DNA of 64,000 nt from Candidatus Mediterraneibacter merdipullorum (lineage in GTDB: Bacteria; Bacillota; Clostridia; Lachnospirales; Lachnospiraceae): contig DXAL01000048.1 of the NCBI GenBank assembly GCA_019117125.1, positions 1 to 64,000 of the forward strand, in the 5' to 3' direction. Made by a program: the position numbers and the translations under genes. Numbering within the stretch: the first letter of the stretch is position 1; each line of letters opens with the position of its first letter. Below the pieces are notes generated by a model. That model had not been told where the DNA came from and did no database searches. It was given only the letters and a program-made list of their open reading frames with translations. Shown in pieces: positions 18,797 through 27,134 of the stretch.

Positions 18797-19963
18797 ATGA
18801 ATTATAGAAAACGAATCCAGAATACAGCAGCAGCGGCGCTGCTCGTCTGTGCGGTAACGGTAACTCCGGTCTACGCGGAACCGGCAGATACGGCAGGGGA
18901 CCTGCAGAACGAGCAGGCAGACCTGCAGAGTCAGAAATCAGCTGCCCAGAGCGAACTGAGCAGTCTTCAGTCGCAACTGGAGCAGCTGCTTTCAAAGGCG
19001 GCGGAACTGGAGGACCAGCTGATAGCCAAGGGCGAGGAAATCACACAGGCGGAAGACGACCTGGTCGTGGCGGAAGAGAAGCGGCAGGACCAGTATGATG
19101 CGATGAAGCTCCGCATCAAATATATTTACGAGTCGGGCGGTGACGCCGCGACCATTGAGAAAGTACTTTCTTCCGGGGATATCTCGACAATCCTGACCCA
19201 GGCGGAGTATTCCCAGAAGGTGCATGAATATGACAGAGAACAGCTCCAGGCTTATGTTCAGACCGTACAGGAAATCTCAGAACTCCACGAGAAGCTGGAG
19301 GAGGAGATGGCGAACCTGGAGAGTCTGGAAGGACAGTATCAGGAGCAGCAGGAGACACTGGACGCGACGATCACCTCCAAGCAGGATGAGATATCCAATC
19401 TGGACGGCATGATCCAGGAGGCTGCGCAGCGCGTGCTGGAACAGCGCCAGCGCGAACAGGAGGAGCAGCGGGAAGCGGAAGAGGCTGCACAGGAGGAAAC
19501 GGATGACCGGCAGACGCAGGAGCAGGACAGGGATGCCGGTGGAAATGATGCGGATGACGCGGATGATGCGACCGGCGGGAACGAGGACAATGCATCGGAA
19601 CCTGAGACAGAGACGCCTTCCGCACCGGAGCCGGACTACAGTGCTTCCGCGGGAAATGCCATCGTCTCCCGTGCCTGGTCGATGATCGGGAAGCCGTATA
19701 AGTGGAGCGCTGTGGGACCGGACAGCTTCGACTGTTCCGGACTGGTGAGCTACTGCGTGACAGGAGAGTTCAAACGCGCATACACTACATACAGTCTGAT
19801 GGCGATGCCGCATGTGAGCAATCCCCAGCCGGGTGACATCTGTACGACGTACACCCACTGCGGAATCTATATCGGAGGAGGGCAGATGATACACGCGCCC
19901 CAGACCGGAGATGTGGTGAAGGTTTCCCCGGTGAAATCCGGCATGGTATATGTCCGTCCGTAG
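18797..19963 (+). CDS. Secreted coiled-coil NlpC/P60 peptidoglycan hydrolase (copy 1)
   Basis: A 388-residue PcsB/CwlO-like endopeptidase expected to cut peptidoglycan stem peptides. A signal peptide (1-27, ending PVYA) precedes a long coiled coil (about 30-225). An acidic, Asp/Glu/Gly-rich linker (about 225-280) leads to an NlpC/P60 domain with Cys313 in FDCSGL and His354 in THCGIYIG, with His366 as a likely third residue. In relatives the coiled coil is held inactive until FtsEX acts on it. The next gene is a close paralogue, so the pair arose by tandem duplication. AAAGGTG precedes the start. Confidence 0.93.
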   Translation: MNYRKRIQNTAAAALLVCAVTVTPVYAEPADTAGDLQNEQADLQSQKSAAQSELSSLQSQLEQLLSKAAELEDQLIAKGEEITQAEDDLVVAEEKRQDQYDAMKLRIKYIYESGGDAATIEKVLSSGDISTILTQAEYSQKVHEYDREQLQAYVQTVQEISELHEKLEEEMANLESLEGQYQEQQETLDATITSKQDEISNLDGMIQEAAQRVLEQRQREQEEQREAEEAAQEETDDRQTQEQDRDAGGNDADDADDATGGNEDNASEPETETPSAPEPDYSASAGNAIVSRAWSMIGKPYKWSAVGPDSFDCSGLVSYCVTGEFKRAYTTYSLMAMPHVSNPQPGDICTTYTHCGIYIGGGQMIHAPQTGDVVKVSPVKSGMVYVRP

Positions 19964-20020
19964 TTTTTGCAGACGCCGCGCGATACGCATACAGAACGAT
20001 GCGGATACAGAATATCAGAA

Positions 20021-20051
20021 AGCCTTCGGGAAAAATTCCCGGAGGCTTTTT
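20021..20051 (+). terminator. Terminator after first NlpC/P60 gene
   Basis: AGCCTTCGGGAA / TTCCCGGAGGCT with loop AAA and a run of T. Confidence 0.88.
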
Positions 20052-20069
20052 CGCGGTCAAAACAGGGTT

Positions 20070-20086
20070 TGTTACAAAAATGTTAA
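20070..20086. promoter_or_regulatory. WalR (YycF) box upstream of second NlpC/P60 gene
   Basis: TGTTAC-AAAAA-TGTTAA fits TGTWAH-N5-TGTWAH at every position and lies seven bases before the -35 of the next promoter, the position of an activator. WalRK controls wall hydrolases in Firmicutes. The walRK genes are not in the window. Confidence 0.65.
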
Positions 20087-20093
20087 AAAACTA

Positions 20094-20122
20094 TTGAAAA
20101 ATCCGCCGGGATTTATTATAAT
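20094..20122 (+). promoter_or_regulatory. sigma-A promoter of second NlpC/P60 gene
   Basis: TTGAAA (20094-20099), a 17-base spacer, and TATAAT (20117-20122). The leader is about 130 bases. Confidence 0.8.
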
Positions 20123-20261
20123 CTATTACAGATTATGAACACAAAAGACGAAATTCCCTGCATGGCGGATTTTTTGGATTTTTCTGTTGAAAAACAGGAG
20201 GTTCTGTTGTATCATGCTTATATGTGGGGATATAGATAATTTAATAGGGAAAGGTGAAGAG

Positions 20262-21341
20262 ATGAGATTAAAAAGAGTACAAAGTGCTTTGGTCGCAGCA
20301 GCCCTTACCTGCTCGATGGCAGTGACTCCGGTACTGGCGGCACCTGACACCCTTGAGGACCTCAAGGACCAGCAGGAAGCGCTCGAGAGTCAGAAGTCCA
20401 GCGCTCAGAGCGAACTGAGCGGTCTTCAGTCACAGCTCGATGAACTGGTCGGTAAGATTGCCGAGCTGGAGAACCAGCTGATTGCCAAGGGTGAGGAAAT
20501 CATTCAGGCGGAAGAAGACCTGAAAGTCGCCAACGAGAAGAAAGACGAGCAGTACGAGGCGATGAAGCTCCGCATCAAGTATATGTATGAGGCGGGAAGC
20601 GGTTCTGCGACAATGGAAAAGGTAATGTCCTCCGGAGATATTTCCAGCATGCTGACGCAGGCGGAATATTCCCAGCAGGTACACGAATATGACCGTGAGC
20701 AGCTGCAGGAATATGCGGATACGGTCAAAGAGATTGAAGAGCTGCAGGAGACGCTGGAGGAGGAGATGGCGAATCTGGAGAGCCTGGAAGCCCAGTACGA
20801 GGACCAGCAGGATGCGCTGGACGCGACAATCGCTTCCAAGCAGGATGAGATATCCAATCTGGACGGCATGATCCAGGAAGCAGCGAGAAAGGTTGAGGAA
20901 GAACAGGAGCGCCAGGCAGAACTGGAACGCCAGCGTGAGCTGGAGCGCCAGAGACAGCAGGAGGCGGCGGAGAGCACCCCGTCTTCAGGCGGAGGCTCCT
21001 CATCAGCTCCGGAGTATAACGCAGCTACAGGAAATGCAGTTGTCGACCGCGCGCTGAACAAACTCGGATGTGCATACGTCTGGGGAGCGGTCGGACCGAA
21101 TACATTTGACTGTTCCGGACTTGTGAGCTACGCTCTGAGCGGAAGCTACGTCCGTCTGGGAACGACAAACACGTTCATGGGCTGGACGAGGGTGAGCAAT
21201 CCCCAGCCGGGTGACATCTGTACGACGTCCACCCACTGCGGTATCTACATAGGAAACGGTCAGATGGTGCACGCCCCACATAGAGGCGACGTTGTCAAAA
21301 TCAGCGCCGTACAGAGCGGTATGATTTACGTCCGCTACTAA
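20262..21341 (+). CDS. Secreted coiled-coil NlpC/P60 peptidoglycan hydrolase (copy 2)
   Basis: A 359-residue paralogue of the preceding protein with the same plan. It has a signal peptide (1-26, ending PVLAA), a coiled coil (about 28-205) and an NlpC/P60 domain with Cys284 (FDCSGL) and His325 (THCGIYIG). The linker differs: it is a Gln/Glu/Arg-rich helix followed by a short Ser/Gly stretch instead of the acidic linker of copy 1. The start at 20262 follows AAAGGTGAAGAG. An upstream in-frame ATG at 20187 would add a non-signal-like extension. Its promoter has the better WalR box of the two. Confidence 0.93.
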   Translation: MRLKRVQSALVAAALTCSMAVTPVLAAPDTLEDLKDQQEALESQKSSAQSELSGLQSQLDELVGKIAELENQLIAKGEEIIQAEEDLKVANEKKDEQYEAMKLRIKYMYEAGSGSATMEKVMSSGDISSMLTQAEYSQQVHEYDREQLQEYADTVKEIEELQETLEEEMANLESLEAQYEDQQDALDATIASKQDEISNLDGMIQEAARKVEEEQERQAELERQRELERQRQQEAAESTPSSGGGSSSAPEYNAATGNAVVDRALNKLGCAYVWGAVGPNTFDCSGLVSYALSGSYVRLGTTNTFMGWTRVSNPQPGDICTTSTHCGIYIGNGQMVHAPHRGDVVKISAVQSGMIYVRY

Positions 21342-21357
21342 AAGAATGACAGTTCAG

Positions 21358-21390
21358 GACCTCTGCGGCAGGAGCCGCAGAGGTCTTTTT
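21358..21390 (+). terminator. Terminator after second NlpC/P60 gene
   Basis: A perfect 12-bp stem GACCTCTGCGGC / GCCGCAGAGGTC, loop AGGA, then five T. Confidence 0.95.
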
Positions 21391-21417
21391 GCGTGGTGCA
21401 CTTTTTGCGTGGTGCGC

Positions 21418-21447
21418 TTGCCATGGAAATGCCCGATGTGTTAGAAT
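21418..21447 (+). promoter_or_regulatory. sigma-A promoter of cobA
   Basis: TTGCCA (21418-21423), an 18-base spacer, and TAGAAT (21442-21447). Confidence 0.6.
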
Positions 21448-21477
21448 AGAAAGAACCTTACAGAGAGGATGGACGCG

Positions 21478-22005
21478 ATGGAGTGGGGACTGATACACAT
21501 TTACTGCGGAGACGGAAAGGGAAAGACATCGGCAGCCACGGGACTGGCTGTGAGAGCGGCAGGGTGCGGGAAGCGTGTGCTCTTTGCCCGGTTCCTGAAA
21601 AATGAGGATTCGGGAGAGCTGCATGTCCTGGATGCGGTCCCTGAGATAGACGTCATCCATCTGGAAAGGTCTTACGGCTTTTACCGCACGCTTTCAGATG
21701 AAGAGAAGGAGGAAGTCCGGCGGATGTACGGCGGATTGTGGGTTGATATTATTGACCGGACCGCCTCGGGCGCGTACGATATGCTGGTCATGGATGAGTT
21801 CATGGCTGCGTATGGATACGGGCTCATTGACCGGGATGAGGCGCTCTCTTTTCTGAGGGAAAAGCCGGAGCATCTGGAAATCGTCCTGACCGGGCGTGAC
21901 CCGGATGAGCGTCTTGTGGAGCTGGCGGATTATGTGTCCGAGGTCCGCAAGGTCAAACATCCCTTCGACCGGGGCATCCGGGCGAGAAGAGGGATAGAGT
22001 ACTGA
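21478..22005 (+). CDS. cobA: Cob(I)yrinic acid a,c-diamide adenosyltransferase
   Basis: Transfers the adenosyl group of ATP to reduced cobalt corrinoid (CobA/CobO/BtuR family). The 175-residue protein has the P-loop GDGKGKTSAATG at about residue 10, a Walker B-like YDMLVMDEFMAA, and the family C-terminal segment VRKVKHPFDRGIRARRGIEY. The start at 21478 has GAGAGG nine bases upstream; ATG 21469 is too close to it. It stands just before the B12 riboswitch, outside its control unless transcripts run through, so it may be expressed when the downstream operon is shut. Confidence 0.95.
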   Translation: MEWGLIHIYCGDGKGKTSAATGLAVRAAGCGKRVLFARFLKNEDSGELHVLDAVPEIDVIHLERSYGFYRTLSDEEKEEVRRMYGGLWVDIIDRTASGAYDMLVMDEFMAAYGYGLIDRDEALSFLREKPEHLEIVLTGRDPDERLVELADYVSEVRKVKHPFDRGIRARRGIEY

Positions 22006-22059
22006 CAGACTGTCCGGTCCGGAAAAGACCGGGGAGGAGTGCCGGGTCCGGCATACATT

Positions 22060-22240
22060 TAAAAGACACAGCCTGTGGATATATCCGGTCCGTTCCGGAG
22101 CAGGCTGCGAGGAAGACAGGTGAGAATCCTGCACAATACCCGTTGCTGTATTGGCGGAGCGGCGTTTCAGGAAAAGCCACTGGGAGAATTTCCCGGGAAG
22201 GCAGAGACGCCTGCGATGAGGCTTAAGTCAGAATATTCGC
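22060..22240 (+). promoter_or_regulatory. Cobalamin (B12) riboswitch
   Basis: The conserved core is readable: a CAGCCTG/CAGGCTG helix, GGTGAGAATCCTGCA, CCCGTTGCTGTATTGGCGG, the B12 box region AAGCCACTGGGAG, TTCCCGGGAAGGC, and the 3' GATGAGGCTTAAGTCAGAAT. It lies directly upstream of cbiM. No clear terminator follows, so control may be translational through the cbiM ribosome site. Edges are approximate. Confidence 0.93.
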
Positions 22241-22290
22241 TTTTAAATGGACCTGGGGATTACGGGAATATGATCAAAGGAGAAAAGAAA

Positions 22291-23046
22291 ATGCCAAAAA
22301 AACAAAAGTTCTTACTGCGCGCGTACATCGTATTTGCAGCGATGTTCGTGGTCGCGCCTGCATCCAATGCGATGCATATCATGGAGGGCTACCTTCCCGC
22401 AGGATACTGCGTGGCGTGGGGAGCTGTCTGCCTGCCGTTTCTGGCAGCAGGATTTTTTTCACTTCGCAGCAAAATAAAGGAAAACAGGAGGAATCTCATC
22501 CTCATCGCCATGTCCGGGGCATTTATCTTCGTGATTTCATCGCTGAAGATTCCTTCGGTGACGGCAAGCTGTTCCCATATGACGGGAACAGGGCTTGGAG
22601 CCATCCTGTTCGGACCGTGCTCCGTCAGCATACTGGGACTCCTTGTCCTGGTCTTCCAGGCAGTGCTGCTGGCACACGGAGGACTGACGACGCTGGGGGC
22701 GAATACATTTTCCATGGCGATAGCCGGTCCCCTGGTTTCCTTTGGAATATACCGGCTGTGCTGCCGTACGAAGGTGAACCACAGGGCAGGCATCTTTCTG
22801 GCGGCATTTGCCGGCGACCTGTTTACGTACTGTGTGACGAGCGTCCAGCTCGCCCTCGCCCACCCGTCGGAGGCAGGCGGCGTGGCTGCCTCGACGGTGA
22901 AGTTCCTGGGCGTGTTTGCGCCGACCCAGCTTCCCCTCGCCGTCATCGAGGGAATCCTGACGGTCGTCATCGTCATAGGGCTTGAGACCTATGCCGGACC
23001 GGAGCTTCGCGCCATCGGTTTTGTGGACAGACGGAAGGAGGCGTGA
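22291..23046 (+). CDS. cbiM: Cobalt ECF transporter substrate-binding subunit CbiM
   Basis: The membrane S-component that binds Co(II) in the CbiMNQO energy-coupling-factor importer. The 251-residue protein shows the decisive metal-binding N-terminal stretch after processing, MHIMEGYLP, with its His ligand, then several membrane helices. The motif SCSHMTGTGLGAILFGP is also typical. A leader of about 25 hydrophobic residues precedes MHIMEGY. The start at 22291 follows AAAGGAGA; an ATG at 22270 lies before that ribosome site. It is the first gene after the B12 riboswitch. Confidence 0.95.
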   Translation: MPKKQKFLLRAYIVFAAMFVVAPASNAMHIMEGYLPAGYCVAWGAVCLPFLAAGFFSLRSKIKENRRNLILIAMSGAFIFVISSLKIPSVTASCSHMTGTGLGAILFGPCSVSILGLLVLVFQAVLLAHGGLTTLGANTFSMAIAGPLVSFGIYRLCCRTKVNHRAGIFLAAFAGDLFTYCVTSVQLALAHPSEAGGVAASTVKFLGVFAPTQLPLAVIEGILTVVIVIGLETYAGPELRAIGFVDRRKEA

Positions 23047-23051
23047 AGAGG

Positions 23052-23384
23052 ATGACAAAGAATACCAAGACGGTGCTCCTGCTCCTTTTCATCGCCGTCC
23101 TCATCGCCGTGGTCCCGGTGGCGGCATTAAAAGGCGCCGGATTCGGAGGCTCGGACGATGCGGGGAGCGCGATGGTGGAAGAGATACAGGAAGGATACGA
23201 GCCCTGGTTTACACCGGTCCTTGAGACTGCGCTGGGCGGGGAACTGCCCGGGGAGGTCGAGAGTCTGATATTCTGTATCCAGACAGGAATTGGTGTTGGC
23301 GTCATCGCCTTTTTCATGGGGCGGTTCGTAGAGAGAAAGAAATGGATGGACAAACAGGGAGGAGAAGATGCTCCTGATAGATAA
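23052..23384 (+). CDS. cbiN: Cobalt ECF transporter auxiliary subunit CbiN
   Basis: A 110-residue protein with one membrane helix at each end and an extracellular middle, the CbiN plan. It assists cobalt loading of CbiM. The family segment GSDDAG...YEPWFTPVLE is visible. The start is either ATG 23052 or GTG 23043; the latter is only two bases from GGAAGGAG. It follows cbiM almost directly and overlaps cbiQ by 17 bases. Confidence 0.9.
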   Translation: MTKNTKTVLLLLFIAVLIAVVPVAALKGAGFGGSDDAGSAMVEEIQEGYEPWFTPVLETALGGELPGEVESLIFCIQTGIGVGVIAFFMGRFVERKKWMDKQGGEDAPDR

Positions 23385-24150
23385 GCTGTGTTACCGGTCA
23401 AGGCTGCGATATGTGAATGCGTCGGAGAAACTGCTGTATGCCGCAGCGACGCTCATTATCTGTATCGTGAGCAGGAGCGCCGCGACCGCAGTTCCGGTCT
23501 TCCTGGTCAACCTGGCGCTGACCGTGGGGAAGGGGGGCATCCCCCTTTCCCGGTATCTCCGCCTGCTGCTCATACCAGCTGCGTTTCTCGCAGCCGGCAC
23601 AGCGGCGGTGGCGGTCAATCTTTCGGAAACGCCGATGGACGCATTTGCATTTCCCGTCGGAGGATGGTATATCACCGGCAGCACGGAGGGGGCGCGGCAG
23701 GCGCTCACCCTCTGCCTGACAGCGATGGCGGCGGTGAGCTGCCTGTACTTCCTGGCGCTCAATACAGTGATGACGGACATCCTGGGGGCGCTCCGGAAGT
23801 GGAAGGTCCCGGCGCTCCTGGTGGAGCTGATGCTCCTGATTTACCGGTTCATATTCGTGCTGGCAGGGACCGCATCCGCTATAAGGACCTCCCAGGTTTC
23901 CCGCCTCGGGAACCGGAACCTTAAGACCGGTGTGCGCTCCTTCGGGGCGATGGCGTCCTCGCTTTTCATCCTGGCGCTGAAGCGCTCGAACGCGCTCTAT
24001 GACGCCATGGAGTCCAGATGCTATGACGGGACGATATGCGTGCTCTCAAAGGAGCAGCCGGCGAAAGGGACCGGGATTGCCGCCATCCTCTTCTATGAGG
24101 CGGCGCTCCTGTTCATATGGGCGCTGGCGCACAGATATGCGGGGGTCTGA
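23368..24150 (+). CDS. cbiQ: Cobalt ECF transporter transmembrane subunit CbiQ
   Basis: The T-component that couples the ATPase to CbiM. The 260-residue protein has about five to six membrane helices and cytoplasmic coupling regions, including the Ala-Arg-Gly-like segments around AMESRCYDG. It starts with DKLCYRSRLRYVNASEKLLY, as in other CbiQ proteins. The start overlaps the end of cbiN by 17 bases and GGGAGGAGAAG precedes it. It precedes cbiO. Confidence 0.93.
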   Translation: MLLIDKLCYRSRLRYVNASEKLLYAAATLIICIVSRSAATAVPVFLVNLALTVGKGGIPLSRYLRLLLIPAAFLAAGTAAVAVNLSETPMDAFAFPVGGWYITGSTEGARQALTLCLTAMAAVSCLYFLALNTVMTDILGALRKWKVPALLVELMLLIYRFIFVLAGTASAIRTSQVSRLGNRNLKTGVRSFGAMASSLFILALKRSNALYDAMESRCYDGTICVLSKEQPAKGTGIAAILFYEAALLFIWALAHRYAGV

Positions 24151-24180
24151 CCGGGCGGACGGAAGGAAACAGATGCAGAC

Positions 24181-24250
24181 AGAACCGGACGGAGAGGGTG
24201 GAATGGATGACAGGCAGAACCGGATGGAGAGGATGGAACGGATGACAGAG
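24181..24250 (+). repeat. Two 35-bp tandem repeats carrying the cbiO start region
   Basis: Units 24181-24215 and 24216-24250 differ at about six positions. Both contain AGAACCGGA-GGAGAGG and an ATG. The unit length is not a multiple of three, so the second copy reads in another frame. Confidence 0.85.
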
Positions 24251-25105
24251 AAGGAAAACTGGATAATCGAAGCGCGGGATGTCTCTTTTTCCTATGAAGG
24301 GGATGACAAAAAAGCGCTGGACCATATCAGCCTGAAGATACGAAAGGGGAGCCGCGTGGCTTTCATGGGCGGGAACGGCTCCGGGAAGTCGACGTTCTTC
24401 CTCTGCCTCAACGGGATACACAGACCGGATTCGGGCACGATATCTATTGATGGAAAGCCTGTCCGGTATCAGAGAAAGGGGCTGCTGGATGTGAGGAGGA
24501 AAGTGGGCATCGTTTTCCAGGAGCCGGACGACCAGCTCTTTTCCGCAAGCGTCTACGAGGAGATATCCTTCGGGGTGCAAAACCTGGGCGTGGATGAAGC
24601 GCGGGCAAAGCAGGAAGTGGAGCGGGTGATAGAGGAACTCGATATCGCGCCCTTCCAGGACCGCCCGGTACACGCATTGAGCGGCGGGCAGAAGAAGCAG
24701 GTCGCCATCGCGGACATCCTGGTCATGCATCCGGAAGTGATGATACTGGATGAGCCGGCATCAGCCCTGGACCCCGTGCACACGCGGAAGGTGCGGGGAA
24801 TCGTGGACCGGCTGGCAGACCAGGGCATCACGGTGCTGATGGCGACCCATGACATCGACTACGCCTATGCCTGGTCGGATGAAATCGTGCTCCTGCATGA
24901 GGGGAAAGTCCTCCGGCAGGGAACGCCCGATATTGTATGTGCTGACAGGGAGGCGTTAAAGCAGGCGGGGATGGAGGCGCCGACTGTGCTCAGAATGTAC
25001 GGATGCCTCCGGGAAAAAGGCCTCTTTGCAGACGGGAGCGCCGCACCGCGGAGCATGGAAGGGCTCCTCCGTCTGCTGGAACAGACAGAGAACAGGAAAG
25101 GATGA
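24203..25105 (+). CDS. cbiO: Cobalt ECF transporter ATP-binding subunit CbiO
   Basis: The ATPase of the cobalt importer, 300 residues. Walker A GGNGSGKST, Q-loop VFQEPDDQLFSASVYEE, signature ALSGGQKKQVAIA, Walker B VMILDEPASALDP and the switch His in MATHDIDYA are all present. The QEPDDQLF segment is typical of ECF ATPases. The start is uncertain because the initiation region is duplicated: 24203 has GGAGAGG at good spacing, and 24242 is an in-frame alternative that would drop a 13-residue non-conserved leader. Confidence 0.94.
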   Translation: MDDRQNRMERMERMTEKENWIIEARDVSFSYEGDDKKALDHISLKIRKGSRVAFMGGNGSGKSTFFLCLNGIHRPDSGTISIDGKPVRYQRKGLLDVRRKVGIVFQEPDDQLFSASVYEEISFGVQNLGVDEARAKQEVERVIEELDIAPFQDRPVHALSGGQKKQVAIADILVMHPEVMILDEPASALDPVHTRKVRGIVDRLADQGITVLMATHDIDYAYAWSDEIVLLHEGKVLRQGTPDIVCADREALKQAGMEAPTVLRMYGCLREKGLFADGSAAPRSMEGLLRLLEQTENRKG

Positions 25106-25111
25106 GAGAAG

Positions 25112-25882
25112 ATGGAAAAAGGAATCCTGGCAGTCAGCTTTGGGACAAGTTATGTGGACACACTGGATAAGACCATTGCGGTAATCGAGAAGGAGATTGC
25201 CGCCCGGTTCCCGGAATGGGGCGTATACCGAGCATTTACGAGCCGGATGATCGTGCGCAGGCTGAAGCAGACAAAAGGCATCCATGTGGATACAGTGGAA
25301 GAGGCGTTAAAGCGGATGGCGGATGACGGCATCCGGGAGGTCGTCGTGCAGCCCACCCATATCATCAACGGCATTGAAAACGACCGGATGATGGAAGCTC
25401 TGATGGAGCATATGCCGCTGTTTGAGCGGATACGGGTGGGCAAGCCGCTTCTGAGCAGTGTGGACGATTACAAGAAAGCAATCCACGCAGTGATGTCGGA
25501 AATCCGCCTGGAGGACGCCGAGATGCTGGTCCTGATGGGGCACGGGACGGAGCACCATGCCAACGCCGCATACCCGACGCTGGAGTATACCTTCCATGCG
25601 CTGGGATACAGTCAGGTGCTGGTAGGGACGGTGGAGAGCTTCCCGGAACTGAAAAATGTGATGGCGAAACTGGAAATCGCAGGGAAGAAAAAAGTGGCGC
25701 TCATGCCCTTTATGCTCGTGGCAGGGGACCATGCCAGAAACGATATGGCGGGAGAGGAAGATTCCTGGAAATCCGAACTGGAATCCGAAGGATATGAGGT
25801 GCGCGTCATCATGAAAGGACTGGGGGAATTCGAGGGGATACGGAACCTGTTCCTGGAGCACATCGAAGACGCGATGGAGTAG
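25112..25882 (+). CDS. cbiK: Sirohydrochlorin cobaltochelatase
   Basis: Inserts Co(II) into sirohydrochlorin, the entry step of the anaerobic (early cobalt) pathway. The 256-residue protein has the family start GILAVSFGTSYVDT, the metal-site His in VLMGHGTEHHANAAY and further His in FMLVAGDHARNDM. The two-domain CbiK length is normal. The start has GAGAGAAG upstream. The last codons and stop are duplicated just downstream. Confidence 0.95.
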   Translation: MEKGILAVSFGTSYVDTLDKTIAVIEKEIAARFPEWGVYRAFTSRMIVRRLKQTKGIHVDTVEEALKRMADDGIREVVVQPTHIINGIENDRMMEALMEHMPLFERIRVGKPLLSSVDDYKKAIHAVMSEIRLEDAEMLVLMGHGTEHHANAAYPTLEYTFHALGYSQVLVGTVESFPELKNVMAKLEIAGKKKVALMPFMLVAGDHARNDMAGEEDSWKSELESEGYEVRVIMKGLGEFEGIRNLFLEHIEDAME

Positions 25883-25901
25883 CGAAGACACAATGGAGTA
25901 G
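25864..25901 (+). repeat. Two 19-bp tandem repeats over the cbiK stop codon
   Basis: CGAAGACGCGATGGAGTAG (25864-25882) is followed at once by CGAAGACACAATGGAGTAG. Both end in TAG; the first TAG is the real stop. Confidence 0.85.
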
Positions 25902-25906
25902 GAGAC

Positions 25907-27127
25907 ATGGGAGATAACAGGGAAATCGGGACGACCCGCTCCGGGCTGCGCCTTGGATGGACCACCGGGAGCTGTGCCGCGGGAGCGGCGAAAGCGGCCG
26001 CCCGGATGCTGTTTGCCGGAGAGAGCGTGGAACAGGTCTGCCTGACGACGCCCAAAGGCATCCGGCTCACTCTGGACGTGGAAGAAATCAGCAGACATTC
26101 TGACCGGGTCCGGTGCGCAGTGCGCAAATACAGCGGCGACGACCCGGATGTGACGGACGGGATGGCAGTGTACGCATGCGTGGAGCGCGTACCGGACATG
26201 CCGGAGGAAGGACCGGCGCCGGACCGGGCATTTCTGGAAATTCCGGAGAAGGAAAGCCCTCATGGCAGGCTTCGCATCATCCTGGACGGCGGATGCGGCG
26301 TGGGCCGTGTGAGGAAGAGAGGACTGGAGCAGAAGGTCGGACAGCCGGCAATCAACCGGGTGCCCCGCAGGATGATTACCGAAGAGGTGGCGCAGATATG
26401 CCGGCAATACGGATACAGCGGCACGATAAAGGTGACCGTCTCCATCCCGGGAGGGGAGGAGACGGCGAAACGGACGTTCAACCCCAGGCTCGGCATCGAA
26501 GGAGGGCTGTCGGTGCTGGGCACATCCGGCATCGTGGAGCCTATGAGCGAGAAGGCGCTGACAGACACCATCTGGCTGGAAATGAAGATGCTGCGGGGGA
26601 ACGGTTACAGGTCCTGCTATGCGGTGCCGGGCAATTACGGGATGGATTTTCTCAGAGAGAGTCTGGGGCTTTCCCCGGAACTGGCGGTCACCTGCAGCAA
26701 TTACGTGGGCGAGACCATTGATGACGGAGTCCTGCTCGGGATGAAAAGCATCCTCCTGGTGGGACATGTGGGGAAATTCATCAAGCTGGCGGCAGGCGTG
26801 ATGGATACCCATTCCAGGCAGGCGGACTGCCGGATGGAAATCTTTGCAGCCCACGCCGCCATGGCAGGTGCGGATGCAGGGACAGCGCGCGCTCTCATGT
26901 CCTGCATCAATACGGCGCAGGCAGTCCGCATCTTAAAGGAGAACAATCTTTTGGAGACCGTCATGGAGTCCGTGATGGAACGCATTGCATTTTATCTGCA
27001 CCAGCGCGGCGGAGAAGGGATGCGCGTGGAAGCCATCGTCTTTTCGGAAGAGGAGGGAATCCTCGGACAGACGGCGCGTGCGGGAGAACTCCTGGAGATG
27101 ACAGAAGGGCAGAAGAACGGAGGATGA
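25907..27127 (+). CDS. cbiD: Cobalt-precorrin-5B (C1)-methyltransferase
   Basis: Methylates C1 of the corrin ring in the anaerobic pathway. The 406-residue protein begins with the family hallmark SGLRLGWTTGSCAAGAAKAA and has the glycine-rich IILDGGCGVGRVRKRGL. It also has GNYGMDFLRESLGL and LVGHVGKFIKLAAG. It is a family specific to the oxygen-independent route. It lies 24 bases after cbiK; GGAG precedes the start. Confidence 0.96.
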   Translation: MGDNREIGTTRSGLRLGWTTGSCAAGAAKAAARMLFAGESVEQVCLTTPKGIRLTLDVEEISRHSDRVRCAVRKYSGDDPDVTDGMAVYACVERVPDMPEEGPAPDRAFLEIPEKESPHGRLRIILDGGCGVGRVRKRGLEQKVGQPAINRVPRRMITEEVAQICRQYGYSGTIKVTVSIPGGEETAKRTFNPRLGIEGGLSVLGTSGIVEPMSEKALTDTIWLEMKMLRGNGYRSCYAVPGNYGMDFLRESLGLSPELAVTCSNYVGETIDDGVLLGMKSILLVGHVGKFIKLAAGVMDTHSRQADCRMEIFAAHAAMAGADAGTARALMSCINTAQAVRILKENNLLETVMESVMERIAFYLHQRGGEGMRVEAIVFSEEEGILGQTARAGELLEMTEGQKNGG

Positions 27128-27134
27128 AAGACAG

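Noticed and set aside
22006-22060. Separate terminator between cobA and the B12 riboswitch
   Set aside because: GC-rich inverted segments (CCGGTC...GACCGG and TGCCGG-GT-CCGGCA) are present but no T-run follows, so I did not call a terminator.
25307-26854. A 515-codon minus-strand frame over cbiK and cbiD
   Set aside because: Antisense to two complete cobalamin genes; no domain signature.
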